The notes under the pieces: generated by a model | The model's input: the letters and a program-made list of their open reading frames with translations, nothing else | The model's database searches: none | Told to the model about the DNA's origin: nothing | Made by a program: the position numbers and the translations under genes | Source of the DNA: a virus | Direction: 5' to 3' (one strand) | IMG/VR virus record: IMGVR_UViG_3300044626_000868 | Coordinates: 1 to 40,457 of that record | Length of the DNA stretch: 40,457 bases | Shown here: positions 13,926-23,479 of the stretch, one piece after another | Position numbering within the stretch: the first letter of the stretch is position 1 | Layout: each line of letters opens with the position of its first letter

Positions 13926-15784
13926 CGTGTAATAGCCTCCAGTTCAGCTTGTGAAACAGCAAACGGTGCAAACCAAAAACGACTAAGACGTTGGTTAAGA
14001 TTCCTTGCAGATGAGAGGTTTGCCCCAACAACCAAAGTGGTCATGGCCGAAGGCGTTATTGTGCGTGTCCAAGTTCCAGACTGCCCATTCATCGCTGCAA
14101 TAATTACGCCATTATTATAAGTTAGTGCAATCCTAACAGGTGTACTTGTCGGCACAACTAAAGTCCCGATTTGGCTAAGGCTTGCCCCGTCATTGGCGTT
14201 TTCACCACTTACCGATAAGTTATTTCCCGAAACAAATATGTCCAACAAGTCCGATGAACCAGTAAATAGCGTTGCCAAATACCGACGATACTCGGCAGCG
14301 GTTGCTCCTTGAGTGTGGTCAAACACAGTCTCAAAGTACATCGTCACGCCAGTAGGTGAGCCATACCACTCCTCTGATACAGGGAAAGTAAGCACATCAG
14401 CGTTGCGTGTTACTGTGGAGCCAGTTGTTGCGCCAATATAAGGCGTGGGTCTCCATCTCTCAAACTGAAAGCCCCAAACATCTACTTGCTCTGTCCCCGC
14501 TGCCGTCCACGTTGTATTACCGCTTGCGTCTATGAAGCCAAACTCAACGGTTGCCCCTGTTGCGCCAATAGTAACGGAAGTGTACACCTCAAGCCTATGA
14601 TGATTATGAGAGCCAGTGAAAGGAAATACCAATACATCCGCAGCATTAGTGCCACTGATAACTGGAACGCCACTGGCTAGGTTTATGTCAAAAGTGCTTA
14701 TCACTGTGGCTGAGGAGTTGATTATTCTGCACCTTAAAAAGTCATAGTTTACTTTACGCAAAAAGAAACTTAGGCCGTAGTGGTCCGTACTCGTAAGGCT
14801 GGTCATGCTGGTTGTCGTGACTGTCTTAGCGTCTGTACCAGCAGAACATTGTAGCGTGTTGCTGGTTGCCGTTAAGTCAGGCGCACCCGCCTTGGTTACA
14901 GTAGGGACTGTAAGCCCAGCACCTTTTGTCCACCAAGCATTGGCAAGGTCTTGGCTCCACAGCAATAAGTTAGTGGCTGCCCTAAACAAACCAAGCCCCC
15001 CTTGGGCAGTAAGCCGAGGGAAGTTAAACGTAGGCACGCCACTGGAAGCTGAGCGAATTACCCCACTTGCGTCGTGATACAGAGAGGTAGTGGCTCTGGT
15101 AAACGTACTAAAGCTGGAACTTGTAACATCCCCTTGGCGTACCGTACTCGCACGGTTACGCTTGATAAAAGTACCTTCAACGGCATCAATCACCAAAGTA
15201 GGCACTCTTATTTGCTCACGAGTATTTGCCCAAGGGATAGCCAAGCTACCCCTAGCCACGGAGGTAGTAAGAGCGTTCATTACCGCATAACCTGCCTCTG
15301 TGTAAGGCACTTCAACCACATTACCGCTTGTGGTACGCCTACCTAACAGCACGTTAGCACTAGCCTGAACAAGTTTGTCTAAAGCCAGCGTGTTTGTTAC
15401 TACCTTAGTGTTATCAACACTATTAGTAGCCAGCTTTGCTAAGGTAGCCGCACCGTCGCTAAGTTCCGCTGTCCCCACGACAGCAGGGTCTATATCCCCC
15501 ACGCCAACAGAGTCTTGCGTTGCCAAATCGCCTAGCTGGTCTATAATGCTGGCAATCTGTTCAGGGGTTAAGTCAACAGAGGCAACACCTACCCATGCTG
15601 TATTGCTGTCATTGCGCCGTTTCAGCACTTGGTTTACGGTGTCGTACCAAAAAGTTCCAGCGTTAAAGACAGAGGGCGCACTCGGTCCACTATTTTGTGT
15701 AAGTATTGCCTGCAAAGCAGCGTTAATATCCGCCCTTGTTTGAGGGAAAAGCTGGTTGTCTATAACGTAATCGTGTTGTGCCAT
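13922..15784 (-). CDS. Tail fibre / receptor-binding protein (620 aa)
   Basis: Distal adhesin that should bind the host surface. The first about 65 residues look like a virion-attachment segment (DINAALQAILTQN, FNAGTFWYDTVNQVLKRRND). Residues about 260-460 carry the widespread phage tail module with ATNLLLWSQDLANAWW at its start and FERWRPTPYIGATTGS-VTRNADVL at its end, probably a beta-sandwich carbohydrate-binding domain. A LamG-like beta domain (about 470-620) follows. No depolymerase active site was recognised. It follows the other tail genes in the operon. Confidence 0.75.
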   Translation of the reverse strand: MAQHDYVIDNQLFPQTRADINAALQAILTQNSGPSAPSVFNAGTFWYDTVNQVLKRRNDSNTAWVGVASVDLTPEQIASIIDQLGDLATQDSVGVGDIDPAVVGTAELSDGAATLAKLATNSVDNTKVVTNTLALDKLVQASANVLLGRRTTSGNVVEVPYTEAGYAVMNALTTSVARGSLAIPWANTREQIRVPTLVIDAVEGTFIKRNRASTVRQGDVTSSSFSTFTRATTSLYHDASGVIRSASSGVPTFNFPRLTAQGGLGLFRAATNLLLWSQDLANAWWTKGAGLTVPTVTKAGAPDLTATSNTLQCSAGTDAKTVTTTSMTSLTSTDHYGLSFFLRKVNYDFLRCRIINSSATVISTFDINLASGVPVISGTNAADVLVFPFTGSHNHHRLEVYTSVTIGATGATVEFGFIDASGNTTWTAAGTEQVDVWGFQFERWRPTPYIGATTGSTVTRNADVLTFPVSEEWYGSPTGVTMYFETVFDHTQGATAAEYRRYLATLFTGSSDLLDIFVSGNNLSVSGENANDGASLSQIGTLVVPTSTPVRIALTYNNGVIIAAMNGQSGTWTRTITPSAMTTLVVGANLSSARNLNQRLSRFWFAPFAVSQAELEAITR

Positions 15785-15803
15785 TGCTTAATCCTCAAGC
15801 GTC

Positions 15804-16862
15804 TTATACCTGTAGTATAAACCCTAAACAGGCGTGGTGGGTATTGTTAGCCGTAACTTTATACTGATACGTCCTAGCCGTATCTAGCAACACCCAAGCA
15901 CTTGTTTGAATATCGGTTGAAGCAGCAGCGGTAAGCACCTGCTCCTGTGATAACAACTTAGGCTTAACCACACTGTTTGCCGACCTTGCCGACCATGCGA
16001 TTAAGGCTTGGGTAGCTCCTACTGGTACAAGCGTCAAGGCTACATCCGTGTTACTTGTGGCTGCACCGTTATCAAGGCAGATGTTAGCCCCTGTTGAGGT
16101 TGAGCTTGTTATACGATATTCGGGAGCATTGTACAGGCAAGTGAGCGTGTTTGTCCCAAACCCTTGATACACAAAGGGCATTAACGCCGTACTACTTGGC
16201 ATAGTACGCACAGGGCAAGGAAGACGTGCAAACTTAGTGTAGCCACTGGGTAACGTAGGGGTTGTGGCGTTAGTTGACAGTAAAGCCGATACGCCACTAT
16301 CCCCTTGTATCAGGTAAGGCCAGTACCAAGTGTTGCTAGCTACCGTGCCACTGTCTAACCCCAATGCCCCTAAAGAGCCTGTGCTAATGGTGCGGTTGCT
16401 TGGCACTTCAATTACTGTCGTGCCTGTTGAATCCAGCATACGAGTAAAGGGGAATACTCTTATCGTGGTAGTGGTTAAAAACTGTGGAGCTGACCCCATA
16501 GGGTACACGTTAAGGTTTTGCGCTTGTGCCTGCTCAATAGGGGTTAAGAATGAGTAAAAATCTGTACCGTTGTTGCTAAATTGCCAGCGGTCTAGTGACT
16601 CATTGTATTTTAGCCACACATCAGGCAATGAGCCACGGTTTACGGCAATGCCACCATCTACCGTAGGCGAGCCTGTCAATGCGTAGTTAAGGGTTAGTGT
16701 TGCGCTTTCATTTACCCGCCCTAACAGCAAGGCATCCACAACCGCCTTTAGGGCATTACTATTGCCAGCAAGCACGTTAAGGGCTGCCACAACAGGAGTA
16801 GCGTTGTTAGCTTTACCGTTTACGATTTTGCTTGTATCAGGGGTTGAAACGGATACTGGCAT
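15804..16862 (-). CDS. Tail appendage protein (352 aa)
   Basis: Beta-rich, Thr/Ser/Asn-rich virion-like protein with N-terminal helices (ATPVVAALNVLAGNSNALKA) then strands such as VWLKYNESLDRWQFSNNG, a motif common in phage fibre/baseplate proteins. It abuts the 1391-aa tail protein by one base. Probably a tail-tip or fibre-connector protein. No exact family recognised. Confidence 0.6.
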   Translation of the reverse strand: MPVSVSTPDTSKIVNGKANNATPVVAALNVLAGNSNALKAVVDALLLGRVNESATLTLNYALTGSPTVDGGIAVNRGSLPDVWLKYNESLDRWQFSNNGTDFYSFLTPIEQAQAQNLNVYPMGSAPQFLTTTTIRVFPFTRMLDSTGTTVIEVPSNRTISTGSLGALGLDSGTVASNTWYWPYLIQGDSGVSALLSTNATTPTLPSGYTKFARLPCPVRTMPSSTALMPFVYQGFGTNTLTCLYNAPEYRITSSTSTGANICLDNGAATSNTDVALTLVPVGATQALIAWSARSANSVVKPKLLSQEQVLTAAASTDIQTSAWVLLDTARTYQYKVTANNTHHACLGFILQV

Positions 16863-19800
16863 TACAAAACGCCTCCTTGTTGTACTAGGGCTTCAATATC
16901 AAAGACTTCTACTGTAGCAGCCGTGGCGTTAGTGATTAAAGCGTCTAGCTCTCGCAACAACTGCCCAAGGGTCACTAACACTTCCGACTGGTGGAACACA
17001 TAAACTAATTGGCCTGGCTGATAAGAGAACGCCCCAGCCCTATCGCCTGTGGTTATCTGTATCTCTAACAGCTCCATTAAACACCGCTCTAAAAGCAAAT
17101 AAGTTGCATTGTCTGTGTCATCCACTTTCAGCTTGTTTAAACAGGCACGGCCTAGCAAACACCAAAAGTCAGGGCTTGCATAATTCGTCTCTACCGTGCC
17201 GTCTGTCCTAAAGTCACTAGGCAAAGCCTCGTTATCTTCAAGATAGCTACTTACCCAAGTAATGAAGTTGTTAAGGATAAACTTAGCCTCTTCATCCCGC
17301 TGGCCAGTGGTCTTAAAGATTGAGTAATACGTCTCGCCTACCGTGCTAATAGCCCTAAACTGCCAACCAGCCCAGTTGGTATTCGGATCGGGTCCATCCC
17401 AGCCAAAGGTGCCGATTGTGCCGTATTGTGCGTTTTCTTCAAGGTTGCGATAGAACACTGGCATAAATGGACCGATAAAGCCGTAGCGTTTTTTGTACTC
17501 AAGTTGAGCGTCTCTCAAAAACACAAGGCACTCCACGGCATCAGCTAGGTTGTAGTACACCCAAGGGTTAGGCACTTGATAACCAGCATAACTAGGGCCC
17601 CGCCAGCCTGTTAGGCCTAAGATGTTATACTCAAGGCTGAACAAGGCAACCCCTGCACCATCGTAGGCATCGTACTGTGTGCGCCGTGTCCTAGCATAAA
17701 TGATGCTAAAGTTACCTGCTCCGCTTTGCCGTGTCTCAAACCCTATCAGGTCAATATCATTGCTGGCCAACACTTCACGATTGCCTAAGCAAAATCCGCC
17801 AATGTACAAGTCAGCAGTTACACCCGAAGGCATCAACAGCTCTACCTTGTCCACTGGATGAGCAATAGCCCCACCATCAAAACTAGCCCAAGGGATACTA
17901 TGGCTAGTAGGTGTCGTTGTTACTGCCAAAGTGTAGCTATGCTCTACTGCATCGTCGTCAGTAAGCCTTACCACTACCGATTGAGCGATACTCCCCGCTA
18001 CTGTAATAAAGACGCTTCCCGAGCCATCAGAGCCAGTATCAGAGGGCTTACTGATACCTGCTATAACATAGCCTCCGCCCCCGCTATGGGTATACGTGAG
18101 TTTGCTCCACACAGGGAAGGGGACAGATTGATGGTCTGTAAAGGTAGGGTTAAAGTTAGTCACTACGTTAGTAAGCGTCAAGGTGGATGAGCCATCTTTA
18201 GCCGTGTACAGCGTTAAAAACGGCTTTCGGCTTGGGTCAAAGTATTGGTTCTTCCACGACACACAAGCCGCCTTCGTAAAGCTAATAACCCTGTCAGTAG
18301 TGTTGCTATCCAACCAAGGGTAGCGGTAGCGAACGCTAGTATCGTCATCAAACAGTATCCATCGCAAAGCACCACTACCATCACCTTTAAGGCGTATCTC
18401 CATTGGGTAAGCTGTCTCCCAAAAGAAGGGCTTGCCTTGTGTCCAGTTGACTGCTCCACTCGCTGCACCAAAACTAAAGTTTGTTTCAGAACTGTTAAAC
18501 AAGTCTAACTCTGCATTGCGTGTCCCTGCCTCGTCATATAGGGCTATAGCAGAAAAGTGTAGGCCACGTTGTGCGCTATTGAAAGGCGTAACATACCCAC
18601 CGTTTAGTGTTTGGTCATCAATCAACTTTTGCATCAAAGCGTCAAACTTGGTTTTGTACTCAACCTTACCAGTGGCTTGAAACACATCCCAGTAGGCATC
18701 AGCTATCCACAAGGCAGCATCGGCAGCAATGCGATTCTCTACCAAGTCAATATCAGGGTCATAACTTCTCAACAAAGCGGGGTAGCTCATGTAAAGCCCG
18801 TATTGTGGCAAAGTTGCACCATCAAAGTACGAGTAGTACACCTGCACAGTGCCGTTTACACTTAGGTCATCTAGCGTAACCACCGTGCCACTGGCCGTAG
18901 TCACGTAGTTGTCTATGGTGTAAGTGTCACCAGTGCCAGTAATCGGCTGTAGGTCATAGCCCTTATAGAGAAACTCACACGAGCCGTCGCAAACTAGCTG
19001 GATGCCTAAAACAGGCGCACCCCCTAAGTTGCCAGTGGGTTGTATCAACGTCTCACCATAATGAGGAAAGCCAGCGGGGATAGTAAACACCCCAGCCGTA
19101 GCCGTGTAAGACGCTCCATCATAGTTGCCCATACGCACGGCGTGAGTCTTTGTCCCGCCCACCAAGTCAACTAACCAGTGGGGCATATCAATGTTGTTAA
19201 AAAAGGTTTTTTCTTCAATTAAGGCCAAAACACGTTCAGCCTCTACCACTTCGCCAGCCCATACTAAAGCCCTTACAAAAATACTCAACCCCTCGCTTGT
19301 CGTAGCCGTTGGGCTAATCAGCCATTGGCTAGCGTTCTCATAAACGTGGTATGGCAAACCGTCATTGTTAATGGCATTGGGCTTTACATTGCCCCTATTG
19401 CGGTTAAAAAATCCTATGCAATCCGTAATCGCTTGGGCAATGCTGTCTCTGTAGCCACTAAGCAAGGCAAAAGGGCTGTTTGGCCTAATGGCCGTTGACA
19501 CACCACTACCAGCGTCAAACAAGCCTGCATAATCATCAAAGCTCCCTTCGGCATCGTCAAACAGCACCTGCTCATCGGCGACCTTAACCAGCGAAAAGCG
19601 CACGTTATCAAACCATGATGAAGGATAGAGCTTAGTCTCTTGAAGCCCAGCACTTGCCCACACGTTAATGTCAGGGTCATCTGTCCATACGCCCTCACCC
19701 CATACAGGCAAGGTATTAACGGCATCTAGCTTGTACTGCTGGCCTTCAATCAACCCGTTGTTGTAATGCAACTGCAAAGCATAGGGTAGCTTACTTTGTG

Positions 19801-21037
19801 TTCTAAACTTAACTCGCAACTCAACAAGGCGTTTTTTGTTGAAGCTATTGCCAAAATCCATAAAATCAGTACGTAACACTGGCTCAATTTCTTCATTGCC
19901 AAAGGCTAAGCCCTGCTGGTGTAGATACACCGCCCCATCTTCATTGCCGTGGTACACCGTACCATCCTGCAACACGGTTAAAGCCGTTATCTTTTGCGTT
20001 CCCCATTGCTCTGTGTACCAAGCCTTTAGCTCTGTATCATAGCAATAAAGATAGCTAGGCTCTGTTTGCCCAAACAAAGGGACAGCAAAGCAAAGCCTAC
20101 TCTGTTGCCAATCATGCCATGCTATAGCGTTTTGTAACCCTAAAGCATCTAAATCTAAAAACTGGTCTCTTATTTTCTCGCTCAAGTAAAAATGCGTTAA
20201 GTTGCCACTCATTGTATCAGTTTTGTAACTGCTTACCCCCTTAGGAGTCAAGTAGGCAATATCTTGGCCAAACTGCACTATTTGCCTTGCCCCAGCCACT
20301 CCTACCTCAGTGTTTACCTTCATGTAAGTGTAAGGGTTAGCATCGCTACCATTCCCTGTTACAATGCCGACACTACGCTCTTTAGCAACCACAATCACAG
20401 GCTCAAGCGTGGCTGGCACAAAGTATTGGGCTATTGCCGTAATGGCCTCACCATCGCTTGGGGAGCAAGAGACAAAGTTGCTATCGTAGCCTGTTGTTAT
20501 GTCTAGCGGGTCACTGTAATAAAGCAAACTTGTTTCAGCATCAGCCCTAAAATACCAAAGCCTGTTTTGTGCAAACAAGCTAGCCTTTACGCCAGTAGTG
20601 CTATCTGCAATGGCCGTTAAGGCCGTTCCATCCCACTGCCACAACTTGTTCACACCATCACATAAAACCGCCTTGTCGTAGGCCGTGGCTATCTGTACAG
20701 GCGCATTTGATTCTAGCCCACTAGCCAGCTCTGTAAAAAGCGTTTCTGTAATGCTATACAGTTTAGTGCCAGCCGTGGCCAGCAATACGGTCACGCCGTT
20801 ACTTCTCGTAAACTCATGCAACCCTGTCACCTTAGCAGGCAAGGCTACTGTCTGCCTAAAACCATAAGGGAGCGATAAGCCTCCTCTGCGTTTTGGCACC
20901 CAGTTATGATGCTCTCTTAGCTCAACTGGCACACCTTGGCTATTTTGGTAGCTTACAAGCGACCCTTCCTCGGCATTGGTGTTTAGCCCACCTGATAGTG
21001 GCCCTATTACATACCGCTTGAGTTGCTTGCCAACCAT
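16862..21037 (-). CDS. Very large tail protein: beta-propeller fused to an enzyme-like alpha/alpha barrel (1391 aa)
   Basis: The first about 440 residues match phage stabilisation/tail-needle-gate type beta-propellers: repeated blades such as GLHEFTRSNGVTVLLATAGT, LWQWDGTALTAI, RLWYFRADAETSLLYYSDP and an N-terminal GPLSGGLNTN. From about residue 520 the sequence switches to Trp/Tyr-rich helical repeats (ATTSEGLSIFVRALVWAGE, RIAADAALWIADAYWDVFQA) typical of six-hairpin glycosidases or lyases. A beta-sandwich resembling a carbohydrate-binding domain interrupts it at about 880-1100, then helical repeats resume (PNPWVYYNLADAVECLVFLR). Such propellers normally end near 450-500 residues, so the extra 900 residues may be a virion-borne polysaccharide-degrading enzyme. 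Catalytic residues cannot be assigned by eye. Confidence 0.7.
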   Translation of the reverse strand: MVGKQLKRYVIGPLSGGLNTNAEEGSLVSYQNSQGVPVELREHHNWVPKRRGGLSLPYGFRQTVALPAKVTGLHEFTRSNGVTVLLATAGTKLYSITETLFTELASGLESNAPVQIATAYDKAVLCDGVNKLWQWDGTALTAIADSTTGVKASLFAQNRLWYFRADAETSLLYYSDPLDITTGYDSNFVSCSPSDGEAITAIAQYFVPATLEPVIVVAKERSVGIVTGNGSDANPYTYMKVNTEVGVAGARQIVQFGQDIAYLTPKGVSSYKTDTMSGNLTHFYLSEKIRDQFLDLDALGLQNAIAWHDWQQSRLCFAVPLFGQTEPSYLYCYDTELKAWYTEQWGTQKITALTVLQDGTVYHGNEDGAVYLHQQGLAFGNEEIEPVLRTDFMDFGNSFNKKRLVELRVKFRTQSKLPYALQLHYNNGLIEGQQYKLDAVNTLPVWGEGVWTDDPDINVWASAGLQETKLYPSSWFDNVRFSLVKVADEQVLFDDAEGSFDDYAGLFDAGSGVSTAIRPNSPFALLSGYRDSIAQAITDCIGFFNRNRGNVKPNAINNDGLPYHVYENASQWLISPTATTSEGLSIFVRALVWAGEVVEAERVLALIEEKTFFNNIDMPHWLVDLVGGTKTHAVRMGNYDGASYTATAGVFTIPAGFPHYGETLIQPTGNLGGAPVLGIQLVCDGSCEFLYKGYDLQPITGTGDTYTIDNYVTTASGTVVTLDDLSVNGTVQVYYSYFDGATLPQYGLYMSYPALLRSYDPDIDLVENRIAADAALWIADAYWDVFQATGKVEYKTKFDALMQKLIDDQTLNGGYVTPFNSAQRGLHFSAIALYDEAGTRNAELDLFNSSETNFSFGAASGAVNWTQGKPFFWETAYPMEIRLKGDGSGALRWILFDDDTSVRYRYPWLDSNTTDRVISFTKAACVSWKNQYFDPSRKPFLTLYTAKDGSSTLTLTNVVTNFNPTFTDHQSVPFPVWSKLTYTHSGGGGYVIAGISKPSDTGSDGSGSVFITVAGSIAQSVVVRLTDDDAVEHSYTLAVTTTPTSHSIPWASFDGGAIAHPVDKVELLMPSGVTADLYIGGFCLGNREVLASNDIDLIGFETRQSGAGNFSIIYARTRRTQYDAYDGAGVALFSLEYNILGLTGWRGPSYAGYQVPNPWVYYNLADAVECLVFLRDAQLEYKKRYGFIGPFMPVFYRNLEENAQYGTIGTFGWDGPDPNTNWAGWQFRAISTVGETYYSIFKTTGQRDEEAKFILNNFITWVSSYLEDNEALPSDFRTDGTVETNYASPDFWCLLGRACLNKLKVDDTDNATYLLLERCLMELLEIQITTGDRAGAFSYQPGQLVYVFHQSEVLVTLGQLLRELDALITNATAATVEVFDIEALVQQGGVL

Positions 21038-21696
21038 CAGAACCTCGCAGGGCGAACAAAGTAAGTCCCAGTATTACGCTTACTATCATACACCAAGCGA
21101 TTGAGTTTATCTTTATATACTAAATAAGCCGTATCGGCATCGGGCATGGCTATCCGTTGCTTTAAGTAGGCCAGCACCCCATCCTCTAACACGTCCTCAT
21201 CCCTTTCAGGCATAAGCAACGTATCCGTGGTTGCCGTCACCCTTGGCATATCCTTGTAATGCTCAACCACTAGCCCATAATCCTTGTCATGGCTAGTGTT
21301 AAACTCTAGGGTATCGTTAAACACCGAGTAGGCTACTGGTGTGCCGTCAATCAAAGGGTTACGGCGGTACAACTGGTTAAACACCGCCCAGTTCATTACC
21401 CTTACAGCCCCTTGCTGGTCAAGTGTTCTAGCAATGCGCTTAATGCGCCTTGGGTCAATGTTAAGCGTGCCAAGGTCATACACATGGTTAGTGCTGGTAT
21501 CAGCGTAGGTAAACGTTGTTTTGGTCAGCAAAAACCATAGCTCGCCCTGCCTGTTAATCTCGTTAATCACGTCGTTAAGCAGGTCAAGGGCAAAGTTAAA
21601 CGGCTCGTTTTGGTTAGTCCCAAACGACGTTAAAGGCTGGCCTACCATAGCTTTACGGTAAGCCCTTTGGCAAATCTGTAATGCCGTGCTACCCAT
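21037..21696 (-). CDS. Head-tail adaptor / tail tubular protein A-like (219 aa)
   Basis: Resembles podoviral connector proteins (T7 gp11 / P22 gp4 type) in length and pattern: an N-terminal helical ALQICQRAYRKAMVGQPLTS, then ALDLLNDVINEINRQGELWF, a beta section (TNHVYDLGTLNIDPRRIKRI) and a C-terminal helical stretch. It would join the portal ring to the short tail. It starts one base from the gene before it in the cluster, as expected for co-expressed connector genes. Confidence 0.75.
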   Translation of the reverse strand: MGSTALQICQRAYRKAMVGQPLTSFGTNQNEPFNFALDLLNDVINEINRQGELWFLLTKTTFTYADTSTNHVYDLGTLNIDPRRIKRIARTLDQQGAVRVMNWAVFNQLYRRNPLIDGTPVAYSVFNDTLEFNTSHDKDYGLVVEHYKDMPRVTATTDTLLMPERDEDVLEDGVLAYLKQRIAMPDADTAYLVYKDKLNRLVYDSKRNTGTYFVRPARF

Positions 21697-22058
21697 TACA
21701 CAGCCTCGTCAGGATTGGCGTGTCTGTGGCCTTGCTCATACTCTAGCAACCCTTGTATGGCTCCATACACTTCGGGCGTTACTTTAGCAGGCACATTGCA
21801 AGGCACATGGAACTTAATACCATTAACCGCACCGTAAATATGAGGCTTGTCTTTGCCACCATAAGGTTTTAGCACAGTTTCTTTGCCGTTTGAGCTGATA
21901 AAAACCTCAATCAAGCCATCATCTTGTAGCTCTACTGGCTTTGGTTGCCTGCCACGCTTTTTTGCTTCTTCTACTGGGGCATCCCCCGCAGCCTGTACAA
22001 TGGCATCAAGCCCTTGTTTTGGTTCATCTTTAGCTGGAGTAATACTTAATACTTCCAT
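21696..22058 (-). CDS. Hypothetical head/tail-region protein (120 aa)
   Basis: A charged N-terminus with KKRGRQPKPVE (an AT-hook-like basic patch) is followed by a beta section (KPHIYGAVNGIKFHVPCNVP). Small proteins of this type lie between capsid and connector genes in many podoviruses, but no function is assigned. Confidence 0.55.
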   Translation of the reverse strand: MEVLSITPAKDEPKQGLDAIVQAAGDAPVEEAKKRGRQPKPVELQDDGLIEVFISSNGKETVLKPYGGKDKPHIYGAVNGIKFHVPCNVPAKVTPEVYGAIQGLLEYEQGHRHANPDEAV

Positions 22059-22069
22059 GGTGGTTGCTC

Positions 22070-22450
22070 CTAATAGCTTGCGTCTTTAATACAACGGCCA
22101 GTAGTGGCTTGGGCTTGTTGCTCACCTGCTAACATCTGTGGTTGCAAATCAGCTTCCTCAAGCAACTTGTAAATGCTCCACGGTACAACCGTAGGCTCTT
22201 GGGCTGGCACTGGCCATTGTACACCGTTAATGCTTGGCGTAGCAGCAACCCTTGTTATTGTACCATCTCCATTCACTACTACGTTATCCGTTTCAGGGTT
22301 ACTTGGCAAAATAATCTTAACTTGCCGTTCACTCATTAAGTCTTGGTACGTCGTCACTTCATCTTGGCTTTGTGGCACAAGCCTCATGTTACCAGTGCTA
22401 GTAACCTGAAAAGACGGCAGTTCTGTTTTGACTTCTCTTAGCTTAGTCAT
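22070..22450 (-). CDS. Hypothetical head-region protein (126 aa)
   Basis: Between the major capsid gene and the adaptor. Beta-rich centre (QVKIILPSNPETDNVVVNGD) and Gln-rich end. It may be a head-decoration or completion protein. No family recognised. It starts after the hairpin at 22472-22487 with AAAGGATG upstream. Confidence 0.55.
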   Translation of the reverse strand: MTKLREVKTELPSFQVTSTGNMRLVPQSQDEVTTYQDLMSERQVKIILPSNPETDNVVVNGDGTITRVAATPSINGVQWPVPAQEPTVVPWSIYKLLEEADLQPQMLAGEQQAQATTGRCIKDASY

Positions 22451-22471
22451 AACATCCTTTCTTAGCTAGAA

Positions 22472-22487
22472 GGGGGCTTGCGCCCCC
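22472..22487 (-). terminator. Hairpin directly after the major capsid gene
   Basis: A perfect 6-bp GC stem GGGGGC/GCCCCC closes a GCAA tetraloop on the minus strand. No T-run follows, so it more likely stabilises the 3' end of capsid mRNA or causes partial attenuation, giving more capsid than downstream protein. Confidence 0.55.
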
Positions 22488-22500
22488 AGCTAACCACAAA

Positions 22501-23469
22501 CTAGATAGCTTCTAGGCTGGCACCAGTTTCAATGCGAGCCATAAAGTTGTTGTTTAAAATGACAGGGGCAAGGTGAGACTTCCAACCAATCGTACCACGT
22601 TGGTCTAGGGCATCAGCACTACCAGCAGAGCCAAGTTGCTTGACAATAGTTTGATACTTTCCAGTCCCAAACACGTTAGGGTTGCCGTAGGCCTCTTGGC
22701 CGATAAGGTGAGTAGCGTACACGTTAGCTCCACCAGCACCTGCACCAGCAAATTGAGCGGCCATATCGGTAATAATCCACGCCACGCCACCAAGCTCATC
22801 TAGCTTCCAGCTATACAACTTGCTAGGGTCAGAGTTGATAAACGTGTTAAGCACCGTGGTGTCAAGGGTCAAGTCATGCCACACCATAGGGTGAATTAAC
22901 CCTAAGTAAAAACCACCTTGTCCTTTGCCACTTTCAGTTCCATAAAAGGGCTTTGCACGGTTTGCACGGAGGTTTGTTACCGCTTGGCGCACCTTGGCTA
23001 GAGTTAATGGGTTTGACTTGTTTTGAGAGTTCCTAGCACTGCCAGTACCGTAAAACACGTTTGTACCAGTAACAACGGTTGCACGGATAATAGCGTCTAC
23101 CGATTCGCCACCGTTTTCACCAAGCACATCCACCGACTCTTGGATAAAAGGGTCAATATCCGACATGGTAATCAAATCACTGTGAGTAATGTAGTTACCG
23201 TGTTGGGTCAGCTCTTTTGTAATTTCAGAGCGGGTAATGGAGGCAGCAGCAGGGGTCACGCCTTCTGTAAGCGTCCCTGTAGCAACGGCCATACGCTCAA
23301 AACGGCGGTAACTTACAAGCTTACCTTGACCACGGCCAATCGTTCTAGCTTTGGCAGGAGATGCGCCTTGGTAATAAGCCAACAAAGGCAAAGCTCTCAT
23401 AAGCAAGCCTTTGTCATAAAACTTCTGCACGTCAGGCGGAATAAAGTTTACTGTAGTCGTAGCGGTCAT
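22501..23469 (-). CDS. Major capsid protein, N4 gp56 type (322 aa)
   Basis: HK97-fold shell protein. The N4_gp56-family layout is recognisable: the LTEGVTPAAASITRSEITKE segment, QHGNYITHSDL, PFIQESVDVLG, and a beta-rich C-terminal half ending LAPVILNNNFMARIETGA. Length is slightly below the usual range for this family. It is preceded by GAGGAC at good spacing and followed by a GC-rich hairpin. The scaffold gene lies directly upstream in transcription order, as usual. Confidence 0.85.
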   Translation of the reverse strand: MTATTTVNFIPPDVQKFYDKGLLMRALPLLAYYQGASPAKARTIGRGQGKLVSYRRFERMAVATGTLTEGVTPAAASITRSEITKELTQHGNYITHSDLITMSDIDPFIQESVDVLGENGGESVDAIIRATVVTGTNVFYGTGSARNSQNKSNPLTLAKVRQAVTNLRANRAKPFYGTESGKGQGGFYLGLIHPMVWHDLTLDTTVLNTFINSDPSKLYSWKLDELGGVAWIITDMAAQFAGAGAGGANVYATHLIGQEAYGNPNVFGTGKYQTIVKQLGSAGSADALDQRGTIGWKSHLAPVILNNNFMARIETGASLEAI

Positions 23470-23479
23470 CTAAGTGTCC

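Noticed and set aside
14805-15346. Plus-strand open frames opposite the tail-fibre gene
   Set aside because: They overlap a long, well-supported minus-strand gene and lack ribosome sites.
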